NCBI RefSeq assembly: GCF_011759375.1
Contig: NZ_JAARML010000006.1
Span: forward strand, 62,001-126,000
From: Paraflavitalea devenefica
Lineage (GTDB): Bacteria; Bacteroidota; Bacteroidia; Chitinophagales; Chitinophagaceae
DNA length: 64,000 bases
Reading direction: 5' to 3'
Shown here: positions 25,856 to 35,319 of the stretch, piece after piece
Position numbering within the stretch: position 1 is the first letter of the stretch
Layout: each line of letters starts with the position of its first letter
Notes under the pieces: generated by a model
The model's database searches: none
What the model saw: the letters and a program-made list of their open reading frames with translations, nothing else
Told to the model about the DNA's origin: nothing
Program-made: the position numbers and the translations under genes

Positions 25856-26697
25856 CCCGCGACAGGGAGTATACGTCATTGGAGAAAAAGCTGCTGTGCA
25901 GGATCACCTTCGCGGGTATCTTCGGCTCACTGGTTTATGCCCTCTTATCACATACCCTCACGCACCAGTTGTGTGCACCCGTATTGAAATACCCGTATGT
26001 AGACCTCACCTATTGGCTGCTGCACCTGCTGCAGATACCCGAATTCATTACGGGCCATTATATAGTCGCCTGCCTGTTCGATGGGGCGCTGTTTGCGTTT
26101 TGTATACTGTCTTTCGGGTATCCCGGCAAACGCCTGTTCATCGGGCTGTTCACCCTGCTCTATTTCATTTACTTCATCATCTTTAATACCTATGGCGCCC
26201 ACCACACGGGTCCCAAAATAGGGTTCCTGCTCATACCGCTTCCCTTCCTGGTAGCCAATGAACGATCATTCAACTATCTGTGGCAATCGCTCCGGTATTT
26301 TTTATTATTCGCTTATAGCAGCGCTTTTGCCTGGAAACTCCTGCGCTTTAGCTGGCTGTACGAAGATCAGGGAGTGCTCATTATGAAAAAAAACCTGGCG
26401 GCTTATCTATACTTCAATCCCTCCACAACACAAGCTGAGGTCTATCGCTGGTTGCTGCAGCATCCGGCCATTGTAAACAGCCTGTTCATAACAGGGTTTA
26501 TCATGGAGGGACTCTTTATCATTGGTTTCTTTACCAGGAAATACGATCGTTTCCTCTTACTCCTGTCTGTTTTACTGCCGCTTGGGTTTTATTTTATGGC
26601 TGATGCGGCATTCTTTGAACTGCTCCTATTAAGCCTTACACTGGTCAACTTTCACCGGCTTCATTTTTTCCAGGATCAGGTGCAGCGCGCCACTTGA
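25840..26697 (+). CDS. HTTM-like integral membrane protein
   Basis: 285 residues with about six to seven membrane helices (ITFAGIFGSLVYALLSHTLT, YIVACLFDGALFAFCILSF, LFIGLFTLLYFIYFIIFNTY, RYFLLFAYSSAFAWKLLRF, FITGFIMEGLFIIGFFT, LLLLSVLLPLGFYFMADAAF). The KLLRFSWLYEDQGVL and LFITGFIMEGLFIIGFFTRK segments resemble HTTM/DoxX-like proteins, but I cannot assign an activity. It starts 16 bases inside the preceding gene. Its 3' end runs 69 bases into the convergent galactofuranosyltransferase-like gene, which is unusual. Confidence 0.7.
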   Translation: MGTILTRDREYTSLEKKLLCRITFAGIFGSLVYALLSHTLTHQLCAPVLKYPYVDLTYWLLHLLQIPEFITGHYIVACLFDGALFAFCILSFGYPGKRLFIGLFTLLYFIYFIIFNTYGAHHTGPKIGFLLIPLPFLVANERSFNYLWQSLRYFLLFAYSSAFAWKLLRFSWLYEDQGVLIMKKNLAAYLYFNPSTTQAEVYRWLLQHPAIVNSLFITGFIMEGLFIIGFFTRKYDRFLLLLSVLLPLGFYFMADAAFFELLLLSLTLVNFHRLHFFQDQVQRAT

Positions 26698-27693
26698 GCA
26701 GGCGCCTGTTGCAATCTTCCTTGCCAGCACGAGGGTATTATCACACATTTGCCGGTATTCGGCTGCTGACAGCGCTCTTAATTTCTCCTCTATTTCAAAC
26801 AGGCTGCGAATGGTAAAGCCAATGCCATACCGTTTGATCAATTCGGCAGTGCCGGCTTCTTCATATACGATCAGCGGCATACGGCAAAGGATGTACAGCG
26901 AAGTTTTATGGTGGGAGATGTATTGCATATAATGCCCCATACTGCCTGCAGGTTCTTCCACGCCTTCCCCGTCCCATATCAATCCAAAGGCGCCTTCCAG
27001 TACCTGCGGCAGCAAATAAGGTTCTACAATACCCTTATAGCGCAAGTTGGCGCAGGCCTGCATCGCCGGCGTTACATGAGGACCATATAAATTAAACGAT
27101 ACGGAGGGGCACCTGCTGGCAACCGCATCCATCTTTTCCAGGAAGGGGCTCTTTTCAAGGTTACCGGCAAATGCGACAGACATCGCGGGCTCCCTTTTCA
27201 CATCGGATGTTATCGTCAGAAAGTCGAAGAACTCTATCAGCGCAGCTTCATGCTGTGGCACCTGCTTACGCAGCCATTGCTCCATAGCATTATTATGCAG
27301 TATAAAATACCGGTATTGGCGGAATTGTTTAATCTCCTGCTGAAGTACGGCCTCATCCCCATGCTTTAGCCCGTTAATATCGGCAATGAAACACACAATG
27401 GTGATGCTTTTCCTGTAGCGCAGCAGTTTGATCAGCAATTTATTCATACCCGCATACATCGGATGCTGAAAGAATACGACGGCTCCACGGGGAAGCGTAA
27501 AGAAGAACTTAAACAGGTAAGCCAGCCGGCCCAGCTTTGCCCATAGGGAGAAATTATAATGAAAAGGAAAACGGACCGGCTCCAGGCCATTCGCCAGGAA
27601 TACCTGTTCTACATCCATATTGCCTACACTGCCATGAAAAATGGTCTCCGGCTTATTCTCCTGTATAAAAAAGCATCGCTTACCGCCAACCAT
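26629..27693 (-). CDS. Galactofuranosyltransferase-like glycosyltransferase (WbbI/GlfT-type)
   Basis: 354 residues. The GT-B fold is without a clear EX7E. VAFAGNLEKSPFLEKM opens the donor domain, then FGLIWDGEGVEEPAGSMGHY, MQYISHHKTSLYILCRMPLI and VYEEAGTAELIKRYGIGFTI. The W-D-G-x-(6-10)-G-x-Y-x-x-Y-x-x-x-x-K-x-S-x-Y-x-x-x-x-x-P-(L/V)-I pattern is typical of the WbbI beta-1,6-galactofuranosyltransferase group. It would add Galf or another hexose to a surface glycan. It is 15 bases downstream of the flippase gene on the same strand, so the two form an operon. Sugar specificity is inferred from the family only. Confidence 0.75.
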   Translation of the reverse strand: MVGGKRCFFIQENKPETIFHGSVGNMDVEQVFLANGLEPVRFPFHYNFSLWAKLGRLAYLFKFFFTLPRGAVVFFQHPMYAGMNKLLIKLLRYRKSITIVCFIADINGLKHGDEAVLQQEIKQFRQYRYFILHNNAMEQWLRKQVPQHEAALIEFFDFLTITSDVKREPAMSVAFAGNLEKSPFLEKMDAVASRCPSVSFNLYGPHVTPAMQACANLRYKGIVEPYLLPQVLEGAFGLIWDGEGVEEPAGSMGHYMQYISHHKTSLYILCRMPLIVYEEAGTAELIKRYGIGFTIRSLFEIEEKLRALSAAEYRQMCDNTLVLARKIATGACSSGALHLILEKMKPVKVDQCKA

Positions 27694-27708
27694 AGGAAGG
27701 ATGTGATA

Positions 27709-29169
27709 TTAATAATGATAGATTTTCTGCAGGCTCTTGCGCTTGATGGCCTCCCAGACCACAAGGGCAAAGGCATTGCGCATCACCAGCAACTGCACCA
27801 GGCTATACAACAAGATACACCCGGCAACAGACAACAACAATACCATACCGTGTGAGTCCGCTACCTTGCTGATGCCATATACCACCGGGATAAACAGCAG
27901 GGCGCTCCCCAGGGCATGCAGGAAACCTTTGGCGTCAAATAAAGACAGACCGGCCGCTACCTTCCTGGCATAATAATAATTGATCACCAGGGTAATGGCC
28001 TCCGACCCTACAATGGCCCAGCAGGCGCCCACATCGGCAAAATAATACGATAGCAGCAACGACAAGGCCATAAAGCAAAGACCACCCACCAACAGCCCGC
28101 GCAGGTATAACTTTTCCTGATCATAAGCGATCAGTATCTGCTTACTGAGAAACAGGTTGTACGTTCTTAAAAAAGGAAACAAGGTAAGTATCCGCACATC
28201 CGTTACGGCCGCCATGAACTGGTTGCCCAGGAAAGTAACGATCAATTGTTCGGCCAGCAGGAAAATGCCTATGCTCAGTGGCACCGCAAAAAAGACCATC
28301 AACTGGATATTGCGCGCCACCACCGCCTGTAACTGTGCTTTGTTGCCTTCCCTTACCAGGGCCACGATCCGCGGGAAAAAGACCAGCAGGGAATCTGTCA
28401 GCAACACGGTAGCAGCCTTCACCACCTTCATCGAAAAAGCATAATAACCTACAGCAGCGGCCGTGCTCACCAATTGTAAAAATACATTGTCCAGCAACAA
28501 AGTGATCCCATAGGTAAGACTGATCAACCAGGTAAATTTGGTATAAGCAATATGCTGCTTCCAGTTGATCCCTTTAAAACGAATGGGTACCTCTTTAAAA
28601 AGGTAATAGTTGTTCCATAAGCTGTTAAGGATGGCAGCAGTTACAACGATACCATAGTATAAATAATAATCTTCCGGTCCTTTAACCAGTATAAAAATAG
28701 AAACAAGTCCCAGCAACCGGGTCGCGAGCGACCGCAGGGTAATATACCTGAACTGTTCCATGCCCAGGAAATACCATTCGCAGGCAAAAAAATTAACCAG
28801 CAGGTAGGATACAGAAAATAACAACAGGCGTATATCCTGTATATGCTTCCAGGCAAGCACAACAGCAATAGCGTACAATAACAAGGCTATCCCGGATGTG
28901 ACCACATGCAAGGCCAGCAGTTCAGCTACCAGCTTGCCCCGCGCTATCCTGTCATCTCTTTGCCGTGCAATGGCACGCATGCCGTATACCACAATACCAA
29001 ACTCGGCTATGGAAATGAAATAATACGTAAAAGAATCGATAAAGCTTACCCGGCCAATACCATCGGGTGTTAATATGCGTGACAGGTAAGGAATGGATAT
29101 GATGGGCAATAAAACCTGGCTGGCAGACAGTATATAATTATAGACCAGGTTCTTTTTTAAGCTCGCCAA
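27709..29169 (-). CDS. Polysaccharide flippase (Wzx/MATE-like oligosaccharide exporter)
   Basis: 486 residues with 12-14 membrane helices. The N-terminus LVYNYILSASQVLLPIISIP, YLSRILTPDGIGRVSFIDSF and TYYFISIAEFGIVVYG match the polysaccharide synthase/Wzx family, which flips undecaprenyl-linked repeat units to the periplasm. The start is a TTG at 29169. No ATG or GTG occurs in frame between the upstream stop and the first conserved residues. It is transcribed divergently from the methyltransferase gene, 62 bases away, and is followed by the galactofuranosyltransferase-like gene. Confidence 0.9.
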   Translation of the reverse strand: MASLKKNLVYNYILSASQVLLPIISIPYLSRILTPDGIGRVSFIDSFTYYFISIAEFGIVVYGMRAIARQRDDRIARGKLVAELLALHVVTSGIALLLYAIAVVLAWKHIQDIRLLLFSVSYLLVNFFACEWYFLGMEQFRYITLRSLATRLLGLVSIFILVKGPEDYYLYYGIVVTAAILNSLWNNYYLFKEVPIRFKGINWKQHIAYTKFTWLISLTYGITLLLDNVFLQLVSTAAAVGYYAFSMKVVKAATVLLTDSLLVFFPRIVALVREGNKAQLQAVVARNIQLMVFFAVPLSIGIFLLAEQLIVTFLGNQFMAAVTDVRILTLFPFLRTYNLFLSKQILIAYDQEKLYLRGLLVGGLCFMALSLLLSYYFADVGACWAIVGSEAITLVINYYYARKVAAGLSLFDAKGFLHALGSALLFIPVVYGISKVADSHGMVLLLSVAGCILLYSLVQLLVMRNAFALVVWEAIKRKSLQKIYHY

Positions 29170-29231
29170 TAGAAATGATTTTAAACAGCAGAAATAGCAT
29201 CACATGCCACAAACATAAGTATATTTACCTT

Positions 29232-30335
29232 ATGCAAGAATCTTTACTGACCTTGTTGCGTTGTCCTGTATCCAAAAGCACCTTACAGTTGCAGGTCATA
29301 TCCCGGTCGCTCAAAAAATACAACGGAGTGGACCAGGAAATCATCGAAGAAGGCATCCTGTTTGCCAGGGAAGATTGGTTTTATCCCATCATAAAAGGGA
29401 TCCCCCGCCTGATCGTAGAGGCTTATGCAGACTATGAACCTTTCCTGCGAAAGCACCTACCCGATTATGCAGCACGCCGGCAACACCTCGAAAATAAATA
29501 CCACGCCCTCACCCGCTATGTTATCAAAAAGAACAGGCGCACCAAAAAGAGCTTTGAACAGGAATGGAACCTTTTTAATTATGATAAAGACAAGACCTGG
29601 GATGCAGACCCTGCCGGTATGTTCCAGCGCTTCCTGGATGAGATTGCAGAAACCCGGGAAGCCTTACCCCGATACCTCATCTTCGATGCAGGCTGCGGCA
29701 ATGGCTTACTCAACCAGTTGATCGCACAGCAGGGCGCTACTGTTCTTGGTATGGACTTCAGCCTCAGCATTGAACAGGCCTACCTGCGCAACGCAGAAGC
29801 CAAAGCCCTGTTCATACAGGGAGATGTGCAGTTTCCCCCGGTGGCCTTTGAGCAGTTTGACATTGTACATTGCAGCGGCGTATTGATACATACCAATAAC
29901 CCGGAACTGTCTTTTTCCTGCCTCGACCCCCATGTAAAACCCGGTGGTAAATTGAGTGTATGGCTATACCATCCCAGAAAGGACTTCATTCATAACGTGT
30001 TTAATGGTATACGCCGCTTTACCTCCAGGCTTCCCTTGCGCCTGCAATATTACCTGTATGCAGTAACCCTGCTGCCGGTTAGTTTTATCATCAAGCGGAT
30101 CAAAGGCAACAAACAGAATGGGCGGGAAATGATGATAGACATCCTCGACTGGTTCACTCCCGAATTCCGCCACCAGTTTGAACAGGCCGAAGCCGCCACC
30201 TGGTTCTATAAGCGCAGGTACTCATCTGTCACCACTACCACGACCTCCCTTTTTGGATACAATATGATCGGTATAAAACAAAAAGCAGCTTCCACGCAAC
30301 CCAACAGGCCATTTCATGAGAATAGCCATATTTGA
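29232..30335 (+). CDS. SAM-dependent methyltransferase with N-terminal Trm112-like domain
   Basis: 367 residues from the ATG at 29232. An extended frame from 29175 is rejected because MQESLLTLLRCPVSKSTLQL is the natural start of a Trm112p-like segment (L-x-CP-x-x-x-x-x-L through YPIIKGIPRLI). The methyltransferase fold follows: FDAGCGNGLLNQLIAQQGAT is motif I, VLGMDFSLSIEQA is motif II and VHCSGVLIHT is motif IV. It probably methylates a sugar or lipid intermediate of the surrounding glycan cluster. It overlaps the following glycosyltransferase gene by 20 bases, so they are co-expressed. Confidence 0.85.
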   Translation: MQESLLTLLRCPVSKSTLQLQVISRSLKKYNGVDQEIIEEGILFAREDWFYPIIKGIPRLIVEAYADYEPFLRKHLPDYAARRQHLENKYHALTRYVIKKNRRTKKSFEQEWNLFNYDKDKTWDADPAGMFQRFLDEIAETREALPRYLIFDAGCGNGLLNQLIAQQGATVLGMDFSLSIEQAYLRNAEAKALFIQGDVQFPPVAFEQFDIVHCSGVLIHTNNPELSFSCLDPHVKPGGKLSVWLYHPRKDFIHNVFNGIRRFTSRLPLRLQYYLYAVTLLPVSFIIKRIKGNKQNGREMMIDILDWFTPEFRHQFEQAEAATWFYKRRYSSVTTTTTSLFGYNMIGIKQKAASTQPNRPFHENSHI

Positions 30336-31449
30336 CACAGAGCATTTCGAAGTATCCTACACCGTCATCCGGTTATTTGATAACGGGGTGAACCAGATCA
30401 CCGTTTTTACCGATGCCGCCACCTTCCGGCAGTTCGAATACCTTTTTGGCAAAGACCTGCACCGGTATCAATGGGTGATACAGGGAGCGCAGGAATCCAA
30501 ATACCGTTTCCTGCTTACTATGTATAAACAGGTGCGGCAGCAACGCATGGAGCTGTTATACCTCAATACCATCAGCAACAACTTCATTGTGTATGCAGGC
30601 ATCATTGCCCTTTTAAAGAAAACACGGACCATTGTCACCCTGCATGCCATCAACAACCATTTCCGGTTCAAACCTGCCCTGAGCTTCCGCAGGTGGGTAC
30701 GTCATACCGGCAAGCGGGCCCTCATAGCCGTAACACGGGAGTTCAATGTTATATCCGGTACCATGGTCAGCCACCTGAAAAACAAGCTGCCTGCCCACAA
30801 GCAGGTCCACAACCTGCCCGGCGCTGTTTTCGACCAGCAGCAACACGTCCATCCTCCATTGGCTATCCATGACAGCATCCACATCGTGGTGCCCGGCACG
30901 GTAGATCCCCGCCGGAGAAACTATGATACCGTACTGGAGCTGCTGGAACAAAGCCGGCACCTGCCGGTAAGGATAACGCTGTTGGGAGCATTTGCCCAAC
31001 CTTATGGCAATGCCATCCGGTCAACCTGCAGCCGGTATGCCGCCACCCATAACAACCTTGTATTTTATAATACAGCTACCGTAGACCAATCCGAATTTGA
31101 CCGGGTAATGCAGGAGGCACACCTGGTGTTGATGCCATCTGTTATTGATACGGTGCTGGTGGATGATATTCCCGAAACCTATGGCATCAGTATTTGCTCG
31201 GGCAATGTGGCCGATGTGATCAAACATGCCAAACCTTTCCTGGCTCCTGCAGGACTTACCCTGCCCGGCAACCTTGCCGGCAGCGCTGTTACTTATAACA
31301 ACGTAGGGGATATGGTCCGGTTCCTGGAGTTACTCAGACAATCACCCGCCCGCTACGGGGAACTTGTACAGCAAGCCCTCAATAATTCGGGCCACTATAC
31401 CATTGAAAAAGTACGCGCTCAACATCCCACGCTCTTCCCGCTCCTATAA
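30316..31449 (+). CDS. Glycosyltransferase, GT-B-like
   Basis: 377 residues. The N-terminal half MRIAIFDTEHFEVSYTVIRL has a Rossmann-like start. IHIVVPGTVDPRRRNYDTVL opens the donor domain and AHLVLMPSVIDTVLVDDIPE, TYGISICSGNVADVIKHAKP lies where GT4 enzymes carry the donor-binding loop (E-T-Y-G). It is a divergent GT4-like protein. It overlaps the methyltransferase gene by 20 bases at its 5' end and stands at the end of the second glycan region. Donor unknown. Confidence 0.7.
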   Translation: MRIAIFDTEHFEVSYTVIRLFDNGVNQITVFTDAATFRQFEYLFGKDLHRYQWVIQGAQESKYRFLLTMYKQVRQQRMELLYLNTISNNFIVYAGIIALLKKTRTIVTLHAINNHFRFKPALSFRRWVRHTGKRALIAVTREFNVISGTMVSHLKNKLPAHKQVHNLPGAVFDQQQHVHPPLAIHDSIHIVVPGTVDPRRRNYDTVLELLEQSRHLPVRITLLGAFAQPYGNAIRSTCSRYAATHNNLVFYNTATVDQSEFDRVMQEAHLVLMPSVIDTVLVDDIPETYGISICSGNVADVIKHAKPFLAPAGLTLPGNLAGSAVTYNNVGDMVRFLELLRQSPARYGELVQQALNNSGHYTIEKVRAQHPTLFPLL

Positions 31450-31564
31450 AACTTTGCCTTAATATGTGATAAAAGGCAGTAATAATATGGCTACCAGGGA
31501 ACATTTTCCATAGGTGTTTATGGAATTATCATGATATTGCATCTATTCCCTAAACTACTGCGGC

Positions 31565-32170
31565 ATGAATTCGTTATCATTACCCGTTGTACACCCATCC
31601 TTTCAGAAATTAAAGCATGCCGGCCGTCTGTTGCATCTTACAGCAGGAGGCCTCATATTGGTGCATGCTATATCGCATTTCAACCAGCCCCAGTCGAGCC
31701 CCGTTTACCTGGGCTGCCTGTTGCTTATGGCACTGGATATTTTCATCCTGGTATTTGCCGGCAAGAATATCCTCATACACATGCCCAAAGTGAATCTCTT
31801 CTTCCGGCTGGCAGAGATCCTTTTCTTCCTGGGCATCGGGATCACGCTTTTCATCGAATCAAAATGGTTCATGGGCAGTCTGCACCTGGTCCTGGCCCTG
31901 GTGTACAGTTACCTGTTCTATTGCGAAAAGAATGTCAATTCCGAAGAATATGTGGCCATCCACCATACCGGCATCAGTATCCCCTCCCTGCCGGACAATA
32001 AATTCTTCCTGTGGTCGCACATTAACGGGGTGGAAGCCCAATACGACTGTATTACCATCAACACCTCTACTGATAAATCTTACCAGTTCGACCTCCGTAA
32101 AAATCTTGCATTCGAAGAACTCGATCAAATTCACGAATTTTGCAGACATTATTTAGGTGTCAGCCATTAG
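31565..32170 (+). CDS. Hypothetical membrane protein with C-terminal soluble domain
   Basis: 201 residues. Four to five membrane helices in the first 120 residues (LLHLTAGGLILVHAISH, VYLGCLLLMALDIFILVF, FFRLAEILFFLGIGITLFIE, GSLHLVLALVYSYLFY) are followed by a cytoplasmic domain with beta-strand pattern (YVAIHHTGISIPSLPDNKFF, LWSHINGVEAQYDCITINTS, YQFDLRKNLAF). The latter looks like a small PH-like fold, which is a weak inference. No family recognised. The radical SAM gene follows after 41 bases. Confidence 0.65.
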   Translation: MNSLSLPVVHPSFQKLKHAGRLLHLTAGGLILVHAISHFNQPQSSPVYLGCLLLMALDIFILVFAGKNILIHMPKVNLFFRLAEILFFLGIGITLFIESKWFMGSLHLVLALVYSYLFYCEKNVNSEEYVAIHHTGISIPSLPDNKFFLWSHINGVEAQYDCITINTSTDKSYQFDLRKNLAFEELDQIHEFCRHYLGVSH

Positions 32171-32211
32171 CAGTTAGCTTTAGCGGCGGCCACCTTACTG
32201 AAAACTGAATC

Positions 32212-33513
32212 ATGTCTGTATTAAAGCAATCGCCGTACTTATTGTATTCTGACGGAAAAGGCAACATATTTGAAGATACAACCCTCTATGCCACAGGGCG
32301 TGCAGGCTGGGATGCCTTTGAGGTGCCTGTGGAGGACTGGATAGCACTGCCCGATGGGGGCTCCATGTATGAACTGCCCGGCCGCCGGGGCATCGGCATT
32401 GACGTAAAGACCGGCGAAATGCGCCTTTGTGAAAAAGGATGGGCCGTAGCCGCCTTTATTCCTCCCGCCCATACCGGCCTGTTCCTGGCCGCTTATGAAA
32501 CCGGGCACGATGCGCCTACCCTGCCCCTGTTTTGCTATACGGCCGCCGGCTGGTACAATGAACAGTTCTATGTGCCTGCTGTGCGTATTGAGCAGGATAT
32601 CCGGCAGGAATGCGCCGGTTTTAACCAGGATACTGTACAGGCCGGTGTGCATCAATTCCTGCAGGCCTACCCCCATAACAGGCTGGTAAAGCACCTGGCC
32701 GAAAATTGCGCCCTTACTTATCATTGCCCCGCTGCCCGTAATTACTTCATGGGCCGCTGGGAATGCCCCATACCCAGCTCCCCGGCCTGTAATGCCAATT
32801 GCATCGGCTGCATTTCTTTTCAGCCGGCAGATGAAGAGATCGTCTCTACCCAGGACCGCCTGAACTTTAAGCCTACGGCCGAGGAAATTGTAGAGTTTAC
32901 CGTACCACACCTGGAAACGGCTCCTTATCCCATTGTGAGCTTTGGACAGGGCTGCGAGGGCGAACCCCTCCTGATGTGGGAAACCATCCGGCAGTCTATC
33001 CTGGAGATCCGCAAGCATACCCCAAAGGGAAGTATCAATATCAACACCAATGGTTCCAAACCTGCCGCGGTGGATGCCCTCTGCCAGGCCGGACTGAACT
33101 CCATACGGGTGAGCACCAACTCGGCCCAGAAGTACATTTATGAGGCCTATTACCGGCCCAATAACTATGAGTTCGAGGACATCGTGGAGAGCCTGAAAGT
33201 GGTGCGCAGGTATGGCGGCTGGGCCAGCATCAACTACTTTGTATTCCCCGGCGTGACCGACAGTGAGGCTGAATATGAGGCGCTGCGCAAGCTGATCCGG
33301 GATACTGACCTGACAATGATCCAATGGCGGAATTTCAACATTGACCCCGATTGGTACCTCGGAAAGATCAACTTATACGAAGCAGGTGATTTGCTGGGTG
33401 TCAAACAATTACAAGAGTTGATAAAAGAAGAATTTCCGGCTGTGAAGTTTGGTTATTTCAACCCGCCGATGGAAAGGATCAAGGGGAATTATGAACTGGA
33501 TTTCGCGCATTGA
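32212..33513 (+). CDS. Radical SAM protein of unknown function
   Basis: 433 residues. The iron-sulfur motif CxxxCxxC is C193-N-A-N-C197-I-G-C200. After it come EEIVEFTVPHLETAPYPIVS and GQGCEGEPLL, a SAM-binding GE-like motif. INTNGSKPAAVDALCQAGLN and SIRVSTNSAQKYIYEAYYRP follow, as in SPASM/twitch-less radical SAM enzymes. The first 190 residues are an unusual N-terminal domain rich in Gly and aromatic residues, ending GRWECPIPSSPACNANC. No peptide precursor or partner is visible nearby. It is an oxygen-sensitive cytoplasmic enzyme with unknown substrate. A lone plus-strand gene or an operon with the membrane protein before it. Confidence 0.85.
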   Translation: MSVLKQSPYLLYSDGKGNIFEDTTLYATGRAGWDAFEVPVEDWIALPDGGSMYELPGRRGIGIDVKTGEMRLCEKGWAVAAFIPPAHTGLFLAAYETGHDAPTLPLFCYTAAGWYNEQFYVPAVRIEQDIRQECAGFNQDTVQAGVHQFLQAYPHNRLVKHLAENCALTYHCPAARNYFMGRWECPIPSSPACNANCIGCISFQPADEEIVSTQDRLNFKPTAEEIVEFTVPHLETAPYPIVSFGQGCEGEPLLMWETIRQSILEIRKHTPKGSININTNGSKPAAVDALCQAGLNSIRVSTNSAQKYIYEAYYRPNNYEFEDIVESLKVVRRYGGWASINYFVFPGVTDSEAEYEALRKLIRDTDLTMIQWRNFNIDPDWYLGKINLYEAGDLLGVKQLQELIKEEFPAVKFGYFNPPMERIKGNYELDFAH

Positions 33514-33621
33514 TAACGCCGTAAAGGCGAGTCGCTCATTGCTGATAATCATCTATTTACGTCGCCTGATTAATAAAAATAGTTAAGGTAGAAAGGACTA
33601 CTTTGCGCACCGGTAACCAAA

Positions 33622-34521
33622 ATGAGCACTTCGAGAAAGGAACTATATACAGGCATCGGATTAGCCATATTGGCCACCATCATCTGGTCGGGCAACTTTG
33701 TAGTAGCAAGAGGAGTGATCAAACAAATACCGCCTGTAGGGCTGGCCTTTTACCGGTGGGCTACCGCTTCACTCATCATGCTGCCCCTGGCCTGGAACCG
33801 GTTCCGGGAAGAAAAAGCCATCCTCCTTCAACACCGTTCTTATTTCTTCTGGACAGCCCTTACCGGCGTATCCCTTTTCAATACCCTGGTGTATATAGCC
33901 GGGCATCATTCACCGGCCATTAACCTGGCATTGATCGGCACTACTTCCTCCCCCGTTTTTGCCATCATACTGGCGGCCATTTTCCTGCGGGAGCCCATCC
34001 GCCCCTTGCGTATTGTTGGCCTGCTATTGTGCCTCGGCGGCATCGTATTCCTGCTGTCGCAGGGAAGCTGGGAACGGTTAAAGGCCTTCCATTTCTCTGC
34101 CGGCGATGGCTGGGTATTGCTGGGCGCCCTGTCTTTTGCCATCTACAATATCTTTGTCCGCCGCAAACCGGCAGGCATCCATCCACTTAATTTTTTATTT
34201 ACAGTATTCACCATAGGAACGTTGATAATCTTACCGTTCTACCTAATTGAATTAAGCCATTCGGCCCCGATCAACTGGACGATCAACCTGGTATTGATCA
34301 TCCTGTACCTGGGGGCAGGCGCCTCGGTGATTGCCTTCCTGTGCTGGAATATGGCCATCGCCCGGCTGGGCGCTGCCCGTACCGCCCTGTTTGGTAACCT
34401 GATCCCTATTTTCAGTGTACTGGAAGCGGTCATGATCCTGGGGGAAGAAATTACAATGGTGCATGTACTGAGCGGCATCCTGGTGATTGCCGGTGTGGTG
34501 ATCGCAAATCTGAAAAAATGA
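33622..34521 (+). CDS. EamA family transporter (drug/metabolite exporter superfamily)
   Basis: 299 residues with ten membrane helices in two EamA repeats (LAILATIIWSGNFVVARGVI at the start of the first; DGWVLLGALSFAIYNIFVRR at the start of the second). The motifs IIWSGNFV and GAARTALFGNLIPIFSVLEA, VMILGEEI are typical of the family, which exports amino acids or metabolites. Substrate not predictable. It overlaps the following TSUP gene by 4 bases (ATGA), so the two are translationally coupled. Confidence 0.92.
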   Translation: MSTSRKELYTGIGLAILATIIWSGNFVVARGVIKQIPPVGLAFYRWATASLIMLPLAWNRFREEKAILLQHRSYFFWTALTGVSLFNTLVYIAGHHSPAINLALIGTTSSPVFAIILAAIFLREPIRPLRIVGLLLCLGGIVFLLSQGSWERLKAFHFSAGDGWVLLGALSFAIYNIFVRRKPAGIHPLNFLFTVFTIGTLIILPFYLIELSHSAPINWTINLVLIILYLGAGASVIAFLCWNMAIARLGAARTALFGNLIPIFSVLEAVMILGEEITMVHVLSGILVIAGVVIANLKK

Positions 34522-35282
34522 CAACTGACCTTATCTTCCTTTGCATTGCCGCTTTCCTGGCCGGATTTGTAGACGCCATTGTAGGGGGCGGCGGCCTGAT
34601 ACAAACACCTGTAGGATTAGTCCTATTACCTCAATATCCCGTAGCGACCGTACTGGGTACTTTGAAAATACCGGCCTTCAGCGGTACCAGCTTTGCGGCT
34701 ATTCAGTATGCCCGTATGGTGAAGCTGGATTATAAACGGCTGGCAGCGATGACGACCATCGCTTTTTGTGCTGCTGTTGCCGGTTCCCGGCTGCTGACCA
34801 TTGTCAGCAGTAGTTTTATGAAGCCCGTACTGCTCCTTATTCTTATTGGCGTAGCCATTTATACCTATACCAAAAAGAACTTTGGCGTGCATACTGAGAA
34901 AGATCATAGCGACAGTCAGCAATGGTGGTATGCCGCAGGCATCAGCCTGGTAATAGGCTTTTATGATGGGTTCATTGGTCCGGGGGCAGGCAGTTTTCTC
35001 ATACTGGCCTTTGTCACCCTGCTGGGGTTCGACTTCCTCAAGGCCAGCGCCCATGCCAAGTTTGTGAACCTGGCCACCAACCTCGGGTCTATTATCTTCT
35101 TTGCCATCAGCGGCAAGATCATTTATGCCATCGCATTGCCCATGGCGTTATGCAATGCCCTGGGTGGATTTGCCGGCGCCCGGTTTGCCATCCTGAAAGG
35201 CAATGCCTTCATCCGCATCCTGTTCCTGGTAGTGGTTTGCGGCACCATCCTGCGTTTTGCGTATGATATCTTTTTTAAGTAA
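34518..35282 (+). CDS. TSUP family permease (TauE/SafE-type)
   Basis: 254 residues, eight membrane helices. The duplicated signature is GFVDAIVGGGGLIQTPVGLV in the first half and GFYDGFIGPGAGSFLILAFV in the second, both typical of the TauE/SafE permeases that export sulfite, sulfonates or other anions. LGTLKIPAFSGTSFAAIQYA lies between them. It starts within the stop of the EamA gene. The substrate is unknown, and no sulfur genes are nearby. Confidence 0.93.
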   Translation: MTTDLIFLCIAAFLAGFVDAIVGGGGLIQTPVGLVLLPQYPVATVLGTLKIPAFSGTSFAAIQYARMVKLDYKRLAAMTTIAFCAAVAGSRLLTIVSSSFMKPVLLLILIGVAIYTYTKKNFGVHTEKDHSDSQQWWYAAGISLVIGFYDGFIGPGAGSFLILAFVTLLGFDFLKASAHAKFVNLATNLGSIIFFAISGKIIYAIALPMALCNALGGFAGARFAILKGNAFIRILFLVVVCGTILRFAYDIFFK

Positions 35283-35319
35283 CCGGCTTTTTGTATATTG
35301 GGTACTACAATCACCCCAT

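Noticed and set aside
32239..33324. 361-codon open frame on the minus strand under the radical SAM gene
   Set aside because: It is antisense to a gene with clear catalytic motifs, shows no domain and reflects codon bias of the real gene. The same applies to other long antisense frames, for example 11034-11879 and 12803-13480.
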